Shown: positions 24,145-33,559, numbered from the stretch's first letter. The stretch is 50,159 bases of DNA from Oligoflexia bacterium (GCA_903895855.1 CAITVN010000156.1:1-50159), one strand, 5' to 3'. Translations and numbers: made by a program. The notes: generated from the sequence alone by a model not told the origin.

Positions 24145-24580
24145 TTACTCTTCAGATTGATCGTGTGAGTGGCCAGCGTTAGCGCCGCCAGTGAAACCGA
24201 ACGATGAGCCAGCGGCTCCGCCAGCTAATCCACCGACGAAACCAGCGGCAGCGCCGGCAGCAACGGGTGCCATCACTTGAGCTGGAGCAGCTTTTTTAGC
24301 AGTCGCTTTCTTAGGAGCGGCTTTTTTAGCGGTCACTTTTTTAGCGGTCACTTTTTTAGCGGTCACTTTTTTAGGGGGCAGCTTTTTTAGCGGTCACTTT
24401 TTTAGGAGCAGCTTTTTTAGGAGCAGCTTTTTTAGCAGTCGCTTTTTTAGCAGTCGCTTTTTTAGGAGCGGCTTTCTTGGCAGTCGCTTTTTTAGGAGCC
24501 GCCTTCTTAGTTACAGCCTTTTTTGGGGCCGCTTTTTTCGTTACTGTCTTTGCAATTTTCTTTGTATTTTTCTTAGCCAT
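24145..24580 (-). pseudogene. histone H1-like Lys/Ala/Pro-repeat protein, interrupted by a one-base shift
   Basis: Encodes repeats of KKAAPKK/KKATAKK after an N-terminus MAKKNTKKIAKTVTKKAA, as in bacterial histone H1-like DNA-compacting proteins. CGGAGAAAATATT precedes ATG 24580. After 69 residues the frame ends at TAA (24371-24373), because the repeat unit there has five C instead of four; deleting one C continues the same repeat into the second open frame, which runs to 24145 and ends in a Gly-rich, His-containing tail (FVGGLAGGAAG, GHSHDQSEE). Full product would be about 144 residues. The break could be a mutation, a sequencing error in a C-run, or a +1 recoding site (CCC-TAA). The repeats themselves may vary in number between strains. 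Confidence 0.75.
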
Positions 24581-24647
24581 AATATTTTCTCCGTTAGTAA
24601 TCCTAATTAGCCATACTCTCGAATGCATTGCAAGGACCGCATTTGCT

Positions 24648-26873
24648 TTAATGGCTTAATTTTGGAAAATCATTTTCGGCGATTGAATCGATGGCTTTAG
24701 GGGTGTTTGTCCACGAGGTTCCGCCATCAGAAGATTGATTGCGAGTCAAAAGGGTCTTAAAAGAGACGTATTTTACGCTATATCCGATTCTGCCGGCTTC
24801 AACGAACTTACCGTCTCTCACGTCATTCCAGCTCGAACGTGATTTTTTTGGGTCGTCGGCCGACAGTGGCGCAACTGAAATTTTTCCAACGGGGCCTCCC
24901 GCGCCATCGGGTCTCGTCGAGAACGGGTCGACAATCCGGGCAATGTCAAATCCATCGTGGTCTTCTCCGTTGCCTGTTTTAAGCCCTTCGGTGATGTAGC
25001 GTTCAAAGCCAGCATAAAAGGCAGGCCCAAATAAGGCTTGGTAGTCGGTGCCTTCTCCGCCTGCAGCACCAGGGGTTTCGTCACCAATCGCACCCGTCGA
25101 AACACCTGAAAAGATGCTATTTAACAGCTCTTTTGGGTCGTCGCCCCCCTTTTCGTCGGGTGATTGAATGGGGGCCCAAAAAGCGTAGGCTTTTTCACTA
25201 TTATTGAAATACGACAAGAACGGATCAGTTTCAAGGTCAGCCGGTATGTTGTATTTTGTTTGTTCAATGGGGTTCGGAATCATCGCCATTTGATAGGCTT
25301 TTTCGAGCAAGTCTGAGTTGATTTTGACTTGACCAGTACCATTAGTCGCACCCGCTGAAAGCATCGCGCCGTAAAATGAACCTTGTGCGCCTTCTGACAT
25401 CCAGCTGGTACCTGCTTCAGTCATTCGAAGGTTTGGGAGTTGCCCGATGCAAGTGCCGCCTCCTGAGCCGGCTGTCATGGCTCCCGCTGCTGCGTTCGCC
25501 GCTCCCGCGCATTGTGCGAGCTGGGGTGCGACACTTGTGGTTGCGAAGTCGCCTTCAATCATGGATTCTTGGGGCCCGATGCGTGAACCAAACGGTTGGG
25601 CGGCAGCGTAGGCGGTTAGCTCCATGTCGGCTCCGAAAGGATTGAAGAGCAGTTTTGCCGGCGCCCGGAGTCTCACGGCGTAGTAAGTCAGAGTCTTTAA
25701 GTCTTTTGAAAAAGCCACCGGAACTTGGCTCGCTTCGGTAGACCCAACGGCAAAGGCAACCGGTCTGGCTTCGCAAGCGACTTTACCGTCGGCGTCGATC
25801 TTGTCTTTATCAATGTGCATGTCCATGAAAAAGGCGTCAAAACCGATTTTCTTCTCTGTCAGTTTCAGTAACGTCGCCTTGTTTTCAGACCCTGGAATGA
25901 GCTCATCTAAGCTGATTTTTGATTCGTCAGAAAACGTGTGATTACCAAGAGAGTAATAGGCCGAATAAAACGCTTGAATCGAGCGTTCTTTTTTCATGAC
26001 ATCGCCAGCAGCCTCGAGTTTATTCACGGCCGCTAACGTGAGCGTTCGAGGTTGGTCATTGACGTAGGTTTCGAGGGTTCTTACCCGTTTTGCCAGTAGC
26101 AAGAGTTTTGGCACTAGGCCCAGGCCATGAGAAAGGCCTTTCACGATGGTCAGAGTGGCTTGGGCGTCGGCGACTTGTTCGGGCTTCATGCTGCCGGAGG
26201 TGGCCTTCAAATCGTTGTCGATGTTTTTCAGCTCAGGGTCGGTGTTCCAAAGCCAAAGCCCCAGGGCCATTCGATTGACTTTGCCGATTTGGTTGCAATT
26301 TTTTTGCCTCAGGCCTTCGGCTTGTTGTTGAACTTGCCTCAGGGCTTCGTTCACGCTGTCTTGAAATGACGCCGGCACGACCGGAATGGGTTGCAGGTCA
26401 GCCAGCTGACAAAAGTTATCCATATTATTGGTAATGATACAAACGACGGGCGCACCGTAGTCGAGACTTTTGCCCCCCTGGTCAGCGATGTATTTTCGTG
26501 GGCTGGGGTCATCACCACTTTTGAGTTTGGTGCCTCCTTTGAGGGCCATATTGCCCATGACGTAGTAGCGAAACAGGTATTTTTTTAGCTGCCGGCGCAT
26601 TTCGTAGTTCAAAAGTGAAATGTGATTGAGTTGTCTGGCTTGAACTGCCGCACCAGAATACGCAGCCATATCGGCAGCATTCTGAAGATTGATCTTAGCG
26701 TTGACTAGCATTCCGACGTTGATCACAAACGCAAAGAACACAATGAAGGTGAGCATCATCATGCCCATCATGAGTGAGACTTGTCCGCTTTGCGGCTGAG
26801 TTACAGCCTCATGCTGCTCAGGTGCGGCTTCGCGTTGAAATGGTGCTTTCGCGATTTTTGCAGAATCGTTCAT
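24648..26873 (-). CDS. TadG-like Flp/Tad pilus assembly protein
   Basis: A 741-residue protein with the N-terminal signature of the putative Flp pilus-assembly TadE/G-like family: SGQVSLMMGMMMLTFIVFF (prepilin-like hydrophobic helix, residues about 33-57) followed by NAKINLQNAADMAAYSGA. The large periplasmic part contains no von Willebrand motif that I can see. Tad pseudopilins of this kind sit in the inner membrane and take part in adhesion pilus assembly. Other tad genes are not in the window, so it is an orphan or lies at the edge of a split locus. Gly/Ala-rich stretches at about 450-480 and 600-620 are probably flexible linkers. Confidence 0.75.
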   Translation of the reverse strand: MNDSAKIAKAPFQREAAPEQHEAVTQPQSGQVSLMMGMMMLTFIVFFAFVINVGMLVNAKINLQNAADMAAYSGAAVQARQLNHISLLNYEMRRQLKKYLFRYYVMGNMALKGGTKLKSGDDPSPRKYIADQGGKSLDYGAPVVCIITNNMDNFCQLADLQPIPVVPASFQDSVNEALRQVQQQAEGLRQKNCNQIGKVNRMALGLWLWNTDPELKNIDNDLKATSGSMKPEQVADAQATLTIVKGLSHGLGLVPKLLLLAKRVRTLETYVNDQPRTLTLAAVNKLEAAGDVMKKERSIQAFYSAYYSLGNHTFSDESKISLDELIPGSENKATLLKLTEKKIGFDAFFMDMHIDKDKIDADGKVACEARPVAFAVGSTEASQVPVAFSKDLKTLTYYAVRLRAPAKLLFNPFGADMELTAYAAAQPFGSRIGPQESMIEGDFATTSVAPQLAQCAGAANAAAGAMTAGSGGGTCIGQLPNLRMTEAGTSWMSEGAQGSFYGAMLSAGATNGTGQVKINSDLLEKAYQMAMIPNPIEQTKYNIPADLETDPFLSYFNNSEKAYAFWAPIQSPDEKGGDDPKELLNSIFSGVSTGAIGDETPGAAGGEGTDYQALFGPAFYAGFERYITEGLKTGNGEDHDGFDIARIVDPFSTRPDGAGGPVGKISVAPLSADDPKKSRSSWNDVRDGKFVEAGRIGYSVKYVSFKTLLTRNQSSDGGTSWTNTPKAIDSIAENDFPKLSH

Positions 26874-26953
26874 CGTGGGTTAGTTTGCTCTCATTCAGTT
26901 TGTCTCTTGGGGTCTATGAATCTCATGGGTCTATGGATCTATTCTAATGGAGA

Positions 26954-27331
26954 GTGCGCTTACAGCAAATCGGTAAATTGGGGCGACTCGCTAGGTGCTA
27001 CTCGGCTTGCGCGGTGTCTGCGGCGGTGACTTTGGCGGTGCCTAGCGGTGAACGTCCGCTAATCGACAATTCTAGCCGAACGTTGGCCGCGTTATGCTCA
27101 CAACGTCCGAATTTCGACACTTCGAGGTTTTCGACCAGCCCCCGGGGGGCTCTAGTAGATCGCTCAGCTCAGAGGGGCATGAGCAGTGCACTGGTTTTGA
27201 AGGGTACTGTCAACCAGATCAACAGCTGTGATGAGCGTGAGCAGCGGGTTGTGGAAACTGCGGCGAAGTTTCGCGCAAAGGTCACTCCATGGTCGAAAAT
27301 CGGTGGTTTTGGTTGTGATGTAACTATTTGA
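26954..27331 (+). CDS. doubtful small ORF, possible secreted protein
   Basis: An open frame of 125 codons from GTG 26954, with GGAG very close to the start. It has an Ala/Val-rich stretch (YSACAVSAAVTLAVPSG) that could be a weak signal peptide, then an Arg/Ser-rich region and a C-terminus with two Cys. No family recognised. It is in the 590-base gap between the TadG-like gene and the next gene; if it is not real, that gap holds only promoters. Confidence 0.3.
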   Translation: MRLQQIGKLGRLARCYSACAVSAAVTLAVPSGERPLIDNSSRTLAALCSQRPNFDTSRFSTSPRGALVDRSAQRGMSSALVLKGTVNQINSCDEREQRVVETAAKFRAKVTPWSKIGGFGCDVTI

Positions 27332-27460
27332 AATATATAGTTTTTATGTAAAATGGCAGGGTGTCCAGCGGGGTTTCTAAAAGACCGGGTCGATCTGCCT
27401 CTGAGTCTGCGCGCCTGGCCCAGGCATTGCTATTGAATACCTCGAGAGAGTGAGACCCTT

Positions 27461-28045
27461 GTGATTCAATCGATTCGCCCACCGCAGTACCGCCAGCTTC
27501 AAAACGTCGTTTATTTCGTCGGTGGCATCATCACTGCCTGGATAACCGCCAGCGCGTTTGCTCGTTCAGCAATGCAGCGGCCTGAGCGGTTCTCGCAATT
27601 GCTACAAGCTAATGCCGGCATTTGCGCGACCTGTATCGCCCAAGCGAATCAGCCTCAGGTGGCGAATGTTCATTTGAAAGGCTTAATTGCCTCTCTGGGT
27701 GATGTGAGCGCTGTGGCTCCTGAGTTGGCTCTTGGTGCTGAATCAGCTAAGTCGGGCCAATTGGGTGACGCATTCGGAGCTAACTTGCTCGGACTTCCGG
27801 AGGCTCCGGGGTTGAATGCCCCTTGGAATCGCGGACAAGTAGGACAAACATGGACCTTGGGCGCTCAAATTGAAACGGGCCTATCACCGAGTCTAACGGG
27901 GTTTGGTAAGCCGGGTGACATTTCTCCTTATTTTGCCACTTCTTATTATGACAGCACACGTGGCGGAATTCTACGAGATCGAGCCAGCTACTTCACAAGC
28001 CCGTGGATGCAGCCAATACGTCCTTCTGACTTCGGAATCTACTAA
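27461..28045 (+). CDS. exported protein of unknown function
   Basis: A 194-residue protein starting at GTG 27461 after GAGAGTGAG. One hydrophobic segment (VVYFVGGIITAWITASAFA) acts as signal peptide or anchor. The mature part has one CATC motif (GICATCIAQANQP), which could form a disulfide or bind metal, then a Gly/Pro/Leu-rich region (LGLPEAPGLNAPWN) and aromatic-rich end. No family recognised. It precedes the marR operon by 42 bases, but the strong dyad there suggests that operon has its own control. Confidence 0.6.
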   Translation: MIQSIRPPQYRQLQNVVYFVGGIITAWITASAFARSAMQRPERFSQLLQANAGICATCIAQANQPQVANVHLKGLIASLGDVSAVAPELALGAESAKSGQLGDAFGANLLGLPEAPGLNAPWNRGQVGQTWTLGAQIETGLSPSLTGFGKPGDISPYFATSYYDSTRGGILRDRASYFTSPWMQPIRPSDFGIY

Positions 28046-28060
28046 TTCTCTTGCCGGGCT

Positions 28061-28115
28061 AAGACATCAACGCTACTTTTAGTGGATATGTCTACTAAAC
28101 GGTCGGTGATGTCTT
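28061..28115. promoter_or_regulatory. 55-bp nested dyad over the marR start, candidate MarR operator
   Basis: Inner palindrome 28078-28099: TTTAGT and ACTAAA separated by 10 bases, with 9 of 11 symmetric pairs matching. Outer arms AAGACATCA (28061-28069) and TGATGTCTT (28107-28115) have nearly the same centre (28088). The dyad covers the likely start codons of marR, so MarR binding would block its own transcription start or elongation. An RNA hairpin hiding the start is the alternative. Confidence 0.6.
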
Positions 28116-28630
28116 CAGAGGTTTCTTTGAAAATTTCGAAGGTTGCTAAGTCAGACGACTTGGCCCTCTTGCTTGCGTTCATAAAAATTCGGCGACAATT
28201 GAATATTCGCGCGGTGAGCTTACTAAAAGGGCCGGGAATAGGCCCAAAGCAGGCGATTTTACTGCGAGAGCTTTTGAGTCTAAAAAAAGCCTCCTTGTCG
28301 ACGTTGGCTCGGGTCACACAAACTGATCCGGCGGCTACCGGAAAAGCCGTCGATGGGCTGATAAAAAAAGGCTGGATCGAACGTACCGATCACCCAGAAG
28401 ATAAAAGGCGATGGCAGGTGTCGCTAAGCAAAGAAGGCATCGCTGGCGCTCGAAAAATTGAGACCCTTTATCATGAGCTCGCAGCAGAATTTTGCTTGCC
28501 GCTCTTAAAGTCAGAGAGAAAAAGCTTAGCTGTGCAATTTGGCAAAATCAGTGAGCACTTGAGTCTAACGGCGAGCCTGATGGGTAAACTTGCTGGCAAC
28601 CAGAATGAAACAGCAGCGAGATTATTATGA
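28088..28630 (+). CDS. MarR-family transcriptional regulator of the efflux operon
   Basis: A winged-helix repressor of about 180 residues. The DNA-binding part is visible: ILLRELLSLKKASLSTLARV then TQTDPAATGKAVDGLIKKGW and the wing IERTDHPEDKRRWQVSLSKE. MarR proteins usually sense small phenolic or antibiotic ligands and repress adjacent pumps. It overlaps emrA by ATGA. The start is uncertain (GTG 28082, ATG 28088 or ATG 28109), because the operator dyad covers all three. Confidence 0.9.
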   Translation: MSTKRSVMSSEVSLKISKVAKSDDLALLLAFIKIRRQLNIRAVSLLKGPGIGPKQAILLRELLSLKKASLSTLARVTQTDPAATGKAVDGLIKKGWIERTDHPEDKRRWQVSLSKEGIAGARKIETLYHELAAEFCLPLLKSERKSLAVQFGKISEHLSLTASLMGKLAGNQNETAARLL

Positions 28631-29475
28631 CCCATTCATCCCCAAAACAATTCAATCAAAAAATCAAATGGTGGACTCACCCACGAGCGCGAAAAGTGTT
28701 TCTTTTTTCGGCGATTTTTTCGGTCATTTGTGTTGCCATTTGGGCCGTTTGGTTTCGACCCTTCGTTTCGACTGACGATGCGCGCGTGGCGGCGACGATG
28801 ATTCGATTGGCTCCCGAGTCGGTGAGTGGTCGCGTGATTAAGCTGGTTGTGGCTGAGGGTGACCGAGTGAAATCGGGTCAAATCGTGATTGAGCTTGATC
28901 ATTCAGTTGCCGAAGCCAATCTTTTGAAAGCGAAAGCCAGGGCCTCTCAAACAGAACGTGAATTCAAGCGTATCGAACAATTGGCCGCTCAAAACGGAGT
29001 ACCGCCGCGAGAAGTCGATACCATTCGCGCAAACGCCCACGCCATGCAAGCTGATCTGCAATTGGCACAAATTGCCTATGATCGTACGTTTTTGAAAAGC
29101 CCCATCGATGGGGTGGTGGTGCAAAAAGTGACTGAAGTGGGTAATATTTTAGAGGTCAATCAAACGGCTCTGACTTTGGCTGACATTGACCACGCTTGGA
29201 TCTCAGCTAACATCGAAGAAACGGCCGTGTCTTCGGTGAAAGTGGGGCAGTCGGTGAGCATTCATGTCGATGAGGGCGGTGTGCTCACAGGTAAAGTGTT
29301 CGAAATTCGCGCGGCAACGGCGTCGCAGTTTGCGCTGATTCAAGCTGAAAACCCATCGGGTAATTTCACCAAGCTCGTGCAGAGAATTCCGATCAAAATT
29401 ACGCTTGATAGCGAGAGCCTCACGCACCCACTGCGTGCCGGTCAATCGGTCGAAATCAAAATTCGAGTGCGGTAG
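28627..29475 (+). CDS. EmrA/HlyD-type membrane fusion protein
   Basis: Periplasmic adaptor that links an inner-membrane pump to a TolC channel. The 282-residue protein has one N-terminal transmembrane helix (VFLFSAIFSVICVAIWAVWF), then the first biotinyl-lipoyl half (LAPESVSGRVIKLVVAEGDR VKSGQ region), an alpha hairpin (EANLLKAKARASQTEREFKR), the second half (YDRTFLKSPIDGVVVQKVTE) and the beta-barrel domain. It is shorter than E. coli EmrA (about 390) because the hairpin is short. The symbol emrA is plausible by neighbours but not proven. Confidence 0.92.
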   Translation: MTHSSPKQFNQKIKWWTHPRARKVFLFSAIFSVICVAIWAVWFRPFVSTDDARVAATMIRLAPESVSGRVIKLVVAEGDRVKSGQIVIELDHSVAEANLLKAKARASQTEREFKRIEQLAAQNGVPPREVDTIRANAHAMQADLQLAQIAYDRTFLKSPIDGVVVQKVTEVGNILEVNQTALTLADIDHAWISANIEETAVSSVKVGQSVSIHVDEGGVLTGKVFEIRAATASQFALIQAENPSGNFTKLVQRIPIKITLDSESLTHPLRAGQSVEIKIRVR

Positions 29476-29477
29476 CT

Positions 29478-31088
29478 ATGAGTGAACTTTCATCTCACCC
29501 CCCATCGCACTCCTCGTCGAAGGTGGCCCCTTCGGCTAAAGATCCCAGGTATTCGTGGAAGGTTCTCGGTATCGTGATGATCGGCACGCTCATGGGCGCG
29601 CTTGATCAAAGTATTGTCAACGTTTCGCTTCCGGCGATCATGGCTGATTTTGGAGCCTCATTAGATGACATCGAGTGGGTCATCACGGGTTACATGTTAG
29701 CGTTCGCTACGCTCATGCCGCTTACCGCATGGTTTCGCGATCGGGTGGGGCATAAGTTTCTCTTCACGATTAGCCTCGTTGTGTTTGTCGTCGGTTCGCT
29801 ACTTTGTGGGCTTGCCTGGAATGTTCCGTCGCTCGTGGTGGCGCGAGTGATTCAAGCGTTCGGCGGTGGTGCGATTGCACCCACAGCAATGGCTATGATC
29901 ACTGAAGAGTTTGCTCCGCATGAGCGTGCCAAGGCTCTCGGGTATTGGGGTATGGGAGTGATCGTAGGGCCCGCATTTGGCCCGACTTTGGGGGGTTGGC
30001 TCACGCACTTGTTCGGGTGGCGATCGATTTTCTTGGTTAATCTACCCATTGGTATCGTCGGTGTTGCCCTGGCGGTGACCATTCTCAAGCCGGATCGTCC
30101 GCATCCCGACACGCACCGTCCGTTTGATGTCTGGGGCTTTGCTTTTTTGTCGATTTTCTTGATTTCTTTTTTATTCGGAATTTCAAAAGGCGAGCACGAA
30201 GGCTGGACATCGCCGATGATTTTGTCTTGCGCGGCCTTATCGATTGCTGGATTTGTGGGTTTTTTACTGGTTGAAAGTATCATTCCGTATCGCATTGTTG
30301 ACATCACTTTGTTCAAATACCCTGTGTTCGCGGCTTGTATTGCTGTGACCATTGTTCGCTCTCTGGCGTTGTTTGGTGGTGTGTTTTTGTTGCCGGTTTA
30401 CCTTCAGCAGTTGAGAGGCTTAGATGAAATTGACAGTGGCATACTGCTTCTTTGGGGGTCATTGCTCATTGGGGTCATGATGCCGCTGTCGCCTAAACTC
30501 ATGAACGCTTTTGGACCTAAGGTCGTGACGGTGGTTGGCTTATTGTTTGTGGCGCTCTTTATGTTCTTACTTCGAAACATCGACATGAATACGTCGACCA
30601 ATGAAATCATTTGGGCCACCTTGGTTCGCGGTGTGGGTATTGGTATGATTTTTACCCCAGTGACCGTGGTAGCGCTCAACAGCGTGCCCAAGAAGAGTGC
30701 AGGCATGGCGTCGTCGATGTTAAACCTCACTCAGCAAGTAGGAGGGTCAGTGGGAATTGCGATTTTAGCGACCGTGCTCGCTCATCGCATCAAGTTTCAT
30801 TTAGCTGTTTATGGTGCTGCGCTCAGTTCAGCGTCACCGAGTTTTCGTGAAGCGCTGAGGCGGGTTTCAGAGCATGCGCATTTGCTGGGGTTCACACACG
30901 CACAGTCAGCCAGAATCGCAGGCATGAGTATTGCGAAGTCGGTGGCCGTTCAAGCACAAGTCGCGGCTTTTGGTGATTCGTTTTTATTTGCGATGGTGAT
31001 TGTGCTAGGCGGAATTTCAGCGGCGTTTTTGCTTCCGAATCAGGCTTTGAAAGTAAAACAAGAAGATCAATTAGCGGCAATGGAGTGA
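29478..31088 (+). CDS. DHA2-family MFS drug exporter (EmrB/QacA type)
   Basis: Proton-driven exporter with about 14 transmembrane helices, 536 residues. Family motifs: GALDQSIVNVSLPAIMADFG with WVITGYMLAFA (first helices), FRDRVGHK (motif A), and GPAFGPTLGGWL (motif C of antiporters). It works with the preceding adaptor and the following TolC-type channel as a tripartite pump. Start ATG lies two bases after the emrA stop. The substrate is not predictable; toxic hydrophobic compounds are usual for the family. Confidence 0.93.
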   Translation: MSELSSHPPSHSSSKVAPSAKDPRYSWKVLGIVMIGTLMGALDQSIVNVSLPAIMADFGASLDDIEWVITGYMLAFATLMPLTAWFRDRVGHKFLFTISLVVFVVGSLLCGLAWNVPSLVVARVIQAFGGGAIAPTAMAMITEEFAPHERAKALGYWGMGVIVGPAFGPTLGGWLTHLFGWRSIFLVNLPIGIVGVALAVTILKPDRPHPDTHRPFDVWGFAFLSIFLISFLFGISKGEHEGWTSPMILSCAALSIAGFVGFLLVESIIPYRIVDITLFKYPVFAACIAVTIVRSLALFGGVFLLPVYLQQLRGLDEIDSGILLLWGSLLIGVMMPLSPKLMNAFGPKVVTVVGLLFVALFMFLLRNIDMNTSTNEIIWATLVRGVGIGMIFTPVTVVALNSVPKKSAGMASSMLNLTQQVGGSVGIAILATVLAHRIKFHLAVYGAALSSASPSFREALRRVSEHAHLLGFTHAQSARIAGMSIAKSVAVQAQVAAFGDSFLFAMVIVLGGISAAFLLPNQALKVKQEDQLAAME

Positions 31089-31091
31089 ATG

Positions 31092-32456
31092 ATGTCAAAA
31101 CGAAAATCGGTGTCGAATCATTGGGCGTCTGCTGTGGCGGTCGTTTGTGCCATTCATGCGGTGGGGTTTGCAAGCGCTGTTGCCGACTCGCTCGTGTTAG
31201 AACCCTTGGGTGCGAGTGTTGATTTGAAAGCGGCAATTCAAGCTGCGGTTTCAAATAATCTCGAATTGAAAAAGTTAGAGCTAGGCACAGAGTCTTCGAA
31301 TTCGAACGAATTTGAAGCCCTTTCTGAGCACTTGCCGAAGCTGGCCCTCAGGGGCACACACTACCTAGGAGCCAAGTATTCAGCGATTACAATCAAGCAG
31401 TCGAACTCGCAGATGCCAAGTGCGTATCCACAAAGTACCCTAGATTTTGAAGCGTCGATTTTACTTTTCGACGGGCTCAGTTCACTCAATCGTTATCGAG
31501 CAGCGACCGCCGAGACAGAAGCGGCAATGCTTGAATTGAAGTACGCAAAATTTCGTATTGAGAAGGCTGTACAAATCAAATTTTACCAAGCTTTGGCCGC
31601 GCAAGAATTTTCGAAAGTGACCGAGCAAAACATTGAAACTCTCGAACAACACTTAAAGCTCATTCGCGTGAGTCAAACTGCTGGGTTTAGCACCAAAGTC
31701 GATGTGCTTCGAATTGAGTCTCAGTTAGAAGAGGCAAGGGCCGAGCGAATGCTAGCGGCCGATCAAGTCGCCGTTGCGAGATTAGCTTTGTTTGAAATCA
31801 TGGGATCCGAAGGTGAAACGAGGCCCTTGGCGGGTTCATTGCCCGTGCCCGATCAAAAGAAATTTTCTGAAAAATTTTCATTTAGCCTAGCATCGGCTCT
31901 GGCTTCACGAGACGATTTGAAAGCGTTATCGCTTCGCGAAAAAGCGAGTGACCGCCTAGCGGCTGCGGCCACGGGGGGGTGGTACCCGAGAATCAGTCTT
32001 TTTGGAATTGAGCAGCTTTACAAATACGGTGATTTTAGTGACGCGATTCTAGCCAACGATTCGTTTCAAACGGCTCATTCGTTTGGGTTAAGGCTCAATT
32101 GGTCACTTTTTGATGGCGCCGTGCTTGCCAAGCAAGCAAGGGCTGCGAATCAAGTCAAACAAGTGGCGCTGGGTTTGAAAGCTCAAGAAGTGCGCTCAGA
32201 AATCGAGTTTGAGACTTTTAAACGGCAGTATTTGACGAACGCAGCTTTAGTGATTGCGCGAAATCGGTCGATTCAACGTTCAGAAGAGAGCGTTCGATTA
32301 GCGACTGAAGCAGTGAAAGCGGGCACGAAGACTCATTCAGAAGTTTTAGATGCTGAGCTAGAGCTCTTTCGCGCCCGAGCGGGCGTCGTGAAAGCTCAAG
32401 CTGATGCGGCGTTTGCGTTAGCGAATCTCGAACTCGCGGTGGGGCATGGGTTGTGA
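31092..32456 (+). CDS. TolC-like outer-membrane efflux protein
   Basis: A 454-residue outer-membrane channel of the OEP family, exporting substrates from the pump genes upstream. It has a signal peptide (SAVAVVCAIHAVGFASAVA), then two repeats of long helices with the OEP pattern (LKAAIQAAVSNNLELKKLEL; later GLRLNWSLFDGAVLAKQARA and ELELFRARAGVVKAQADAAF). ATG at 31092 has GGAG six bases upstream. It is the last gene of the marR-emrA-emrB-tolC operon. Confidence 0.93.
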   Translation: MSKRKSVSNHWASAVAVVCAIHAVGFASAVADSLVLEPLGASVDLKAAIQAAVSNNLELKKLELGTESSNSNEFEALSEHLPKLALRGTHYLGAKYSAITIKQSNSQMPSAYPQSTLDFEASILLFDGLSSLNRYRAATAETEAAMLELKYAKFRIEKAVQIKFYQALAAQEFSKVTEQNIETLEQHLKLIRVSQTAGFSTKVDVLRIESQLEEARAERMLAADQVAVARLALFEIMGSEGETRPLAGSLPVPDQKKFSEKFSFSLASALASRDDLKALSLREKASDRLAAAATGGWYPRISLFGIEQLYKYGDFSDAILANDSFQTAHSFGLRLNWSLFDGAVLAKQARAANQVKQVALGLKAQEVRSEIEFETFKRQYLTNAALVIARNRSIQRSEESVRLATEAVKAGTKTHSEVLDAELELFRARAGVVKAQADAAFALANLELAVGHGL

Positions 32457-32603
32457 GGCACGGTTGACGACGCCGAAGAAGCATGTCACATTTGAAATAA
32501 CTCAGTAAATTTAAGAGCGGGACTTGCGGGTCCTTAGTTTCGGTACTGAATTTCTATCTCGAATGAATCGTGGTAGAAACTTAAAATAAATCGAGGGAAT
32601 ATG

Positions 32604-33485
32604 ATGAAAAAAATAGTTTTTTTGTTGATTTGCTACACTTTGGTCCTAGTTGTGCCGACTTGGTCGGCGACCTACACGCCAACGGGGCCAGAGTCGCCCA
32701 AGTGTCCGTCGGGATATTCGCCAACGACCTATACAAAGCTCGAAAATGGCCATCCGGTACCAAATGGTCCGGTCTGTATAAAAGGTAGTGGCATTTATGC
32801 CGTTTGTGCAGAAGGTTTAAATAAGGATGTTGGAGTAGATCGAGATAATTGCAAGAAGGGACCCGCTGATAAAGAGGGCCGTAAGGTCGGCTGTCCAACT
32901 CCTGCTCTGACTCTTGTTTTAGATGGTGATGGCCAAAATGACGTTTGTGTCGATGGAAAAGCCAAATTGAAAGAAACCTGTACGGCGGGTTCTTTGTATA
33001 AGAAAGATGGCAGTACGTATGTTTGTGGGACCACTACAGTGGCAGATAAAGTTTGCCCAGCAGATACCTCGACAACTTCAGGTGGCCAGTGTCGATTTAC
33101 GCTGATGCCAACAAATTATAATTGTCCAAATGGGGCAGAAAAGCGGGTCGATGATGGCAATTACGTCACTTGTCTGAGTAAGAAAAGTCAGTGTCCAGTG
33201 GGTTATACTTTTAAAGATAAGAAGTGTGTACAAGATAGTCCGCCTTTGCCATCTCTCTGCGAGACTGGATATGTCGATGACCAAAATGGGTCATGTACAA
33301 TAAAAGTGAAACCGGTTGAGAAGTCGGTGACTTGTCCGACTGATCCGGCGGGCTTCACGGTTGGGTTTTTTGGGAATTATCAAGCAAGCTGCTCAAAGGT
33401 GGTTGATAAAAGTAATTCTTGCAAAACAGGTGTTTTAGTCGGCGATCAATGTATCTCAGAAGCTGGCAATCCGATTTGGCAATAA
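32604..33485 (+). CDS. secreted Cys-rich repeat protein
   Basis: A 293-residue protein with a clear signal peptide (MKKIVFLLICYTLVLVVPTW, cleavage after SA). The mature part has about 26 Cys in short modules with recurring Cys-Pro-x-Gly-Tyr or similar patterns (CPSGYSPTTY, CPVGYTFKDKKC, CETGYVDDQNGSC), which resemble EGF-like or trypsin-inhibitor-like disulfide modules. GAGGGAAT sits before ATG 32604 (and the ATG at 32601). Base composition is more AT-rich than its neighbours, as for the next two secreted genes. Extracellular or surface role is likely; exact function unknown. Confidence 0.75.
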   Translation: MKKIVFLLICYTLVLVVPTWSATYTPTGPESPKCPSGYSPTTYTKLENGHPVPNGPVCIKGSGIYAVCAEGLNKDVGVDRDNCKKGPADKEGRKVGCPTPALTLVLDGDGQNDVCVDGKAKLKETCTAGSLYKKDGSTYVCGTTTVADKVCPADTSTTSGGQCRFTLMPTNYNCPNGAEKRVDDGNYVTCLSKKSQCPVGYTFKDKKCVQDSPPLPSLCETGYVDDQNGSCTIKVKPVEKSVTCPTDPAGFTVGFFGNYQASCSKVVDKSNSCKTGVLVGDQCISEAGNPIWQ

Positions 33486-33518
33486 TTCCAGAGTAACGAA
33501 ATTCAATTGAAGTTGCAG

Positions 33519-33554
33519 GGGCCGGAAGAAAATTTAATTTTTCCGGCCCTTTTT
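33519..33554 (+). terminator. Rho-independent terminator of the Cys-rich gene
   Basis: GGGCCGGAA at 33519-33527 pairs with TTCCGGCCC at 33541-33549, directly followed by T5. It lies 34 bases after the stop codon. Confidence 0.88.
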
Positions 33555-33559
33555 GTTTC

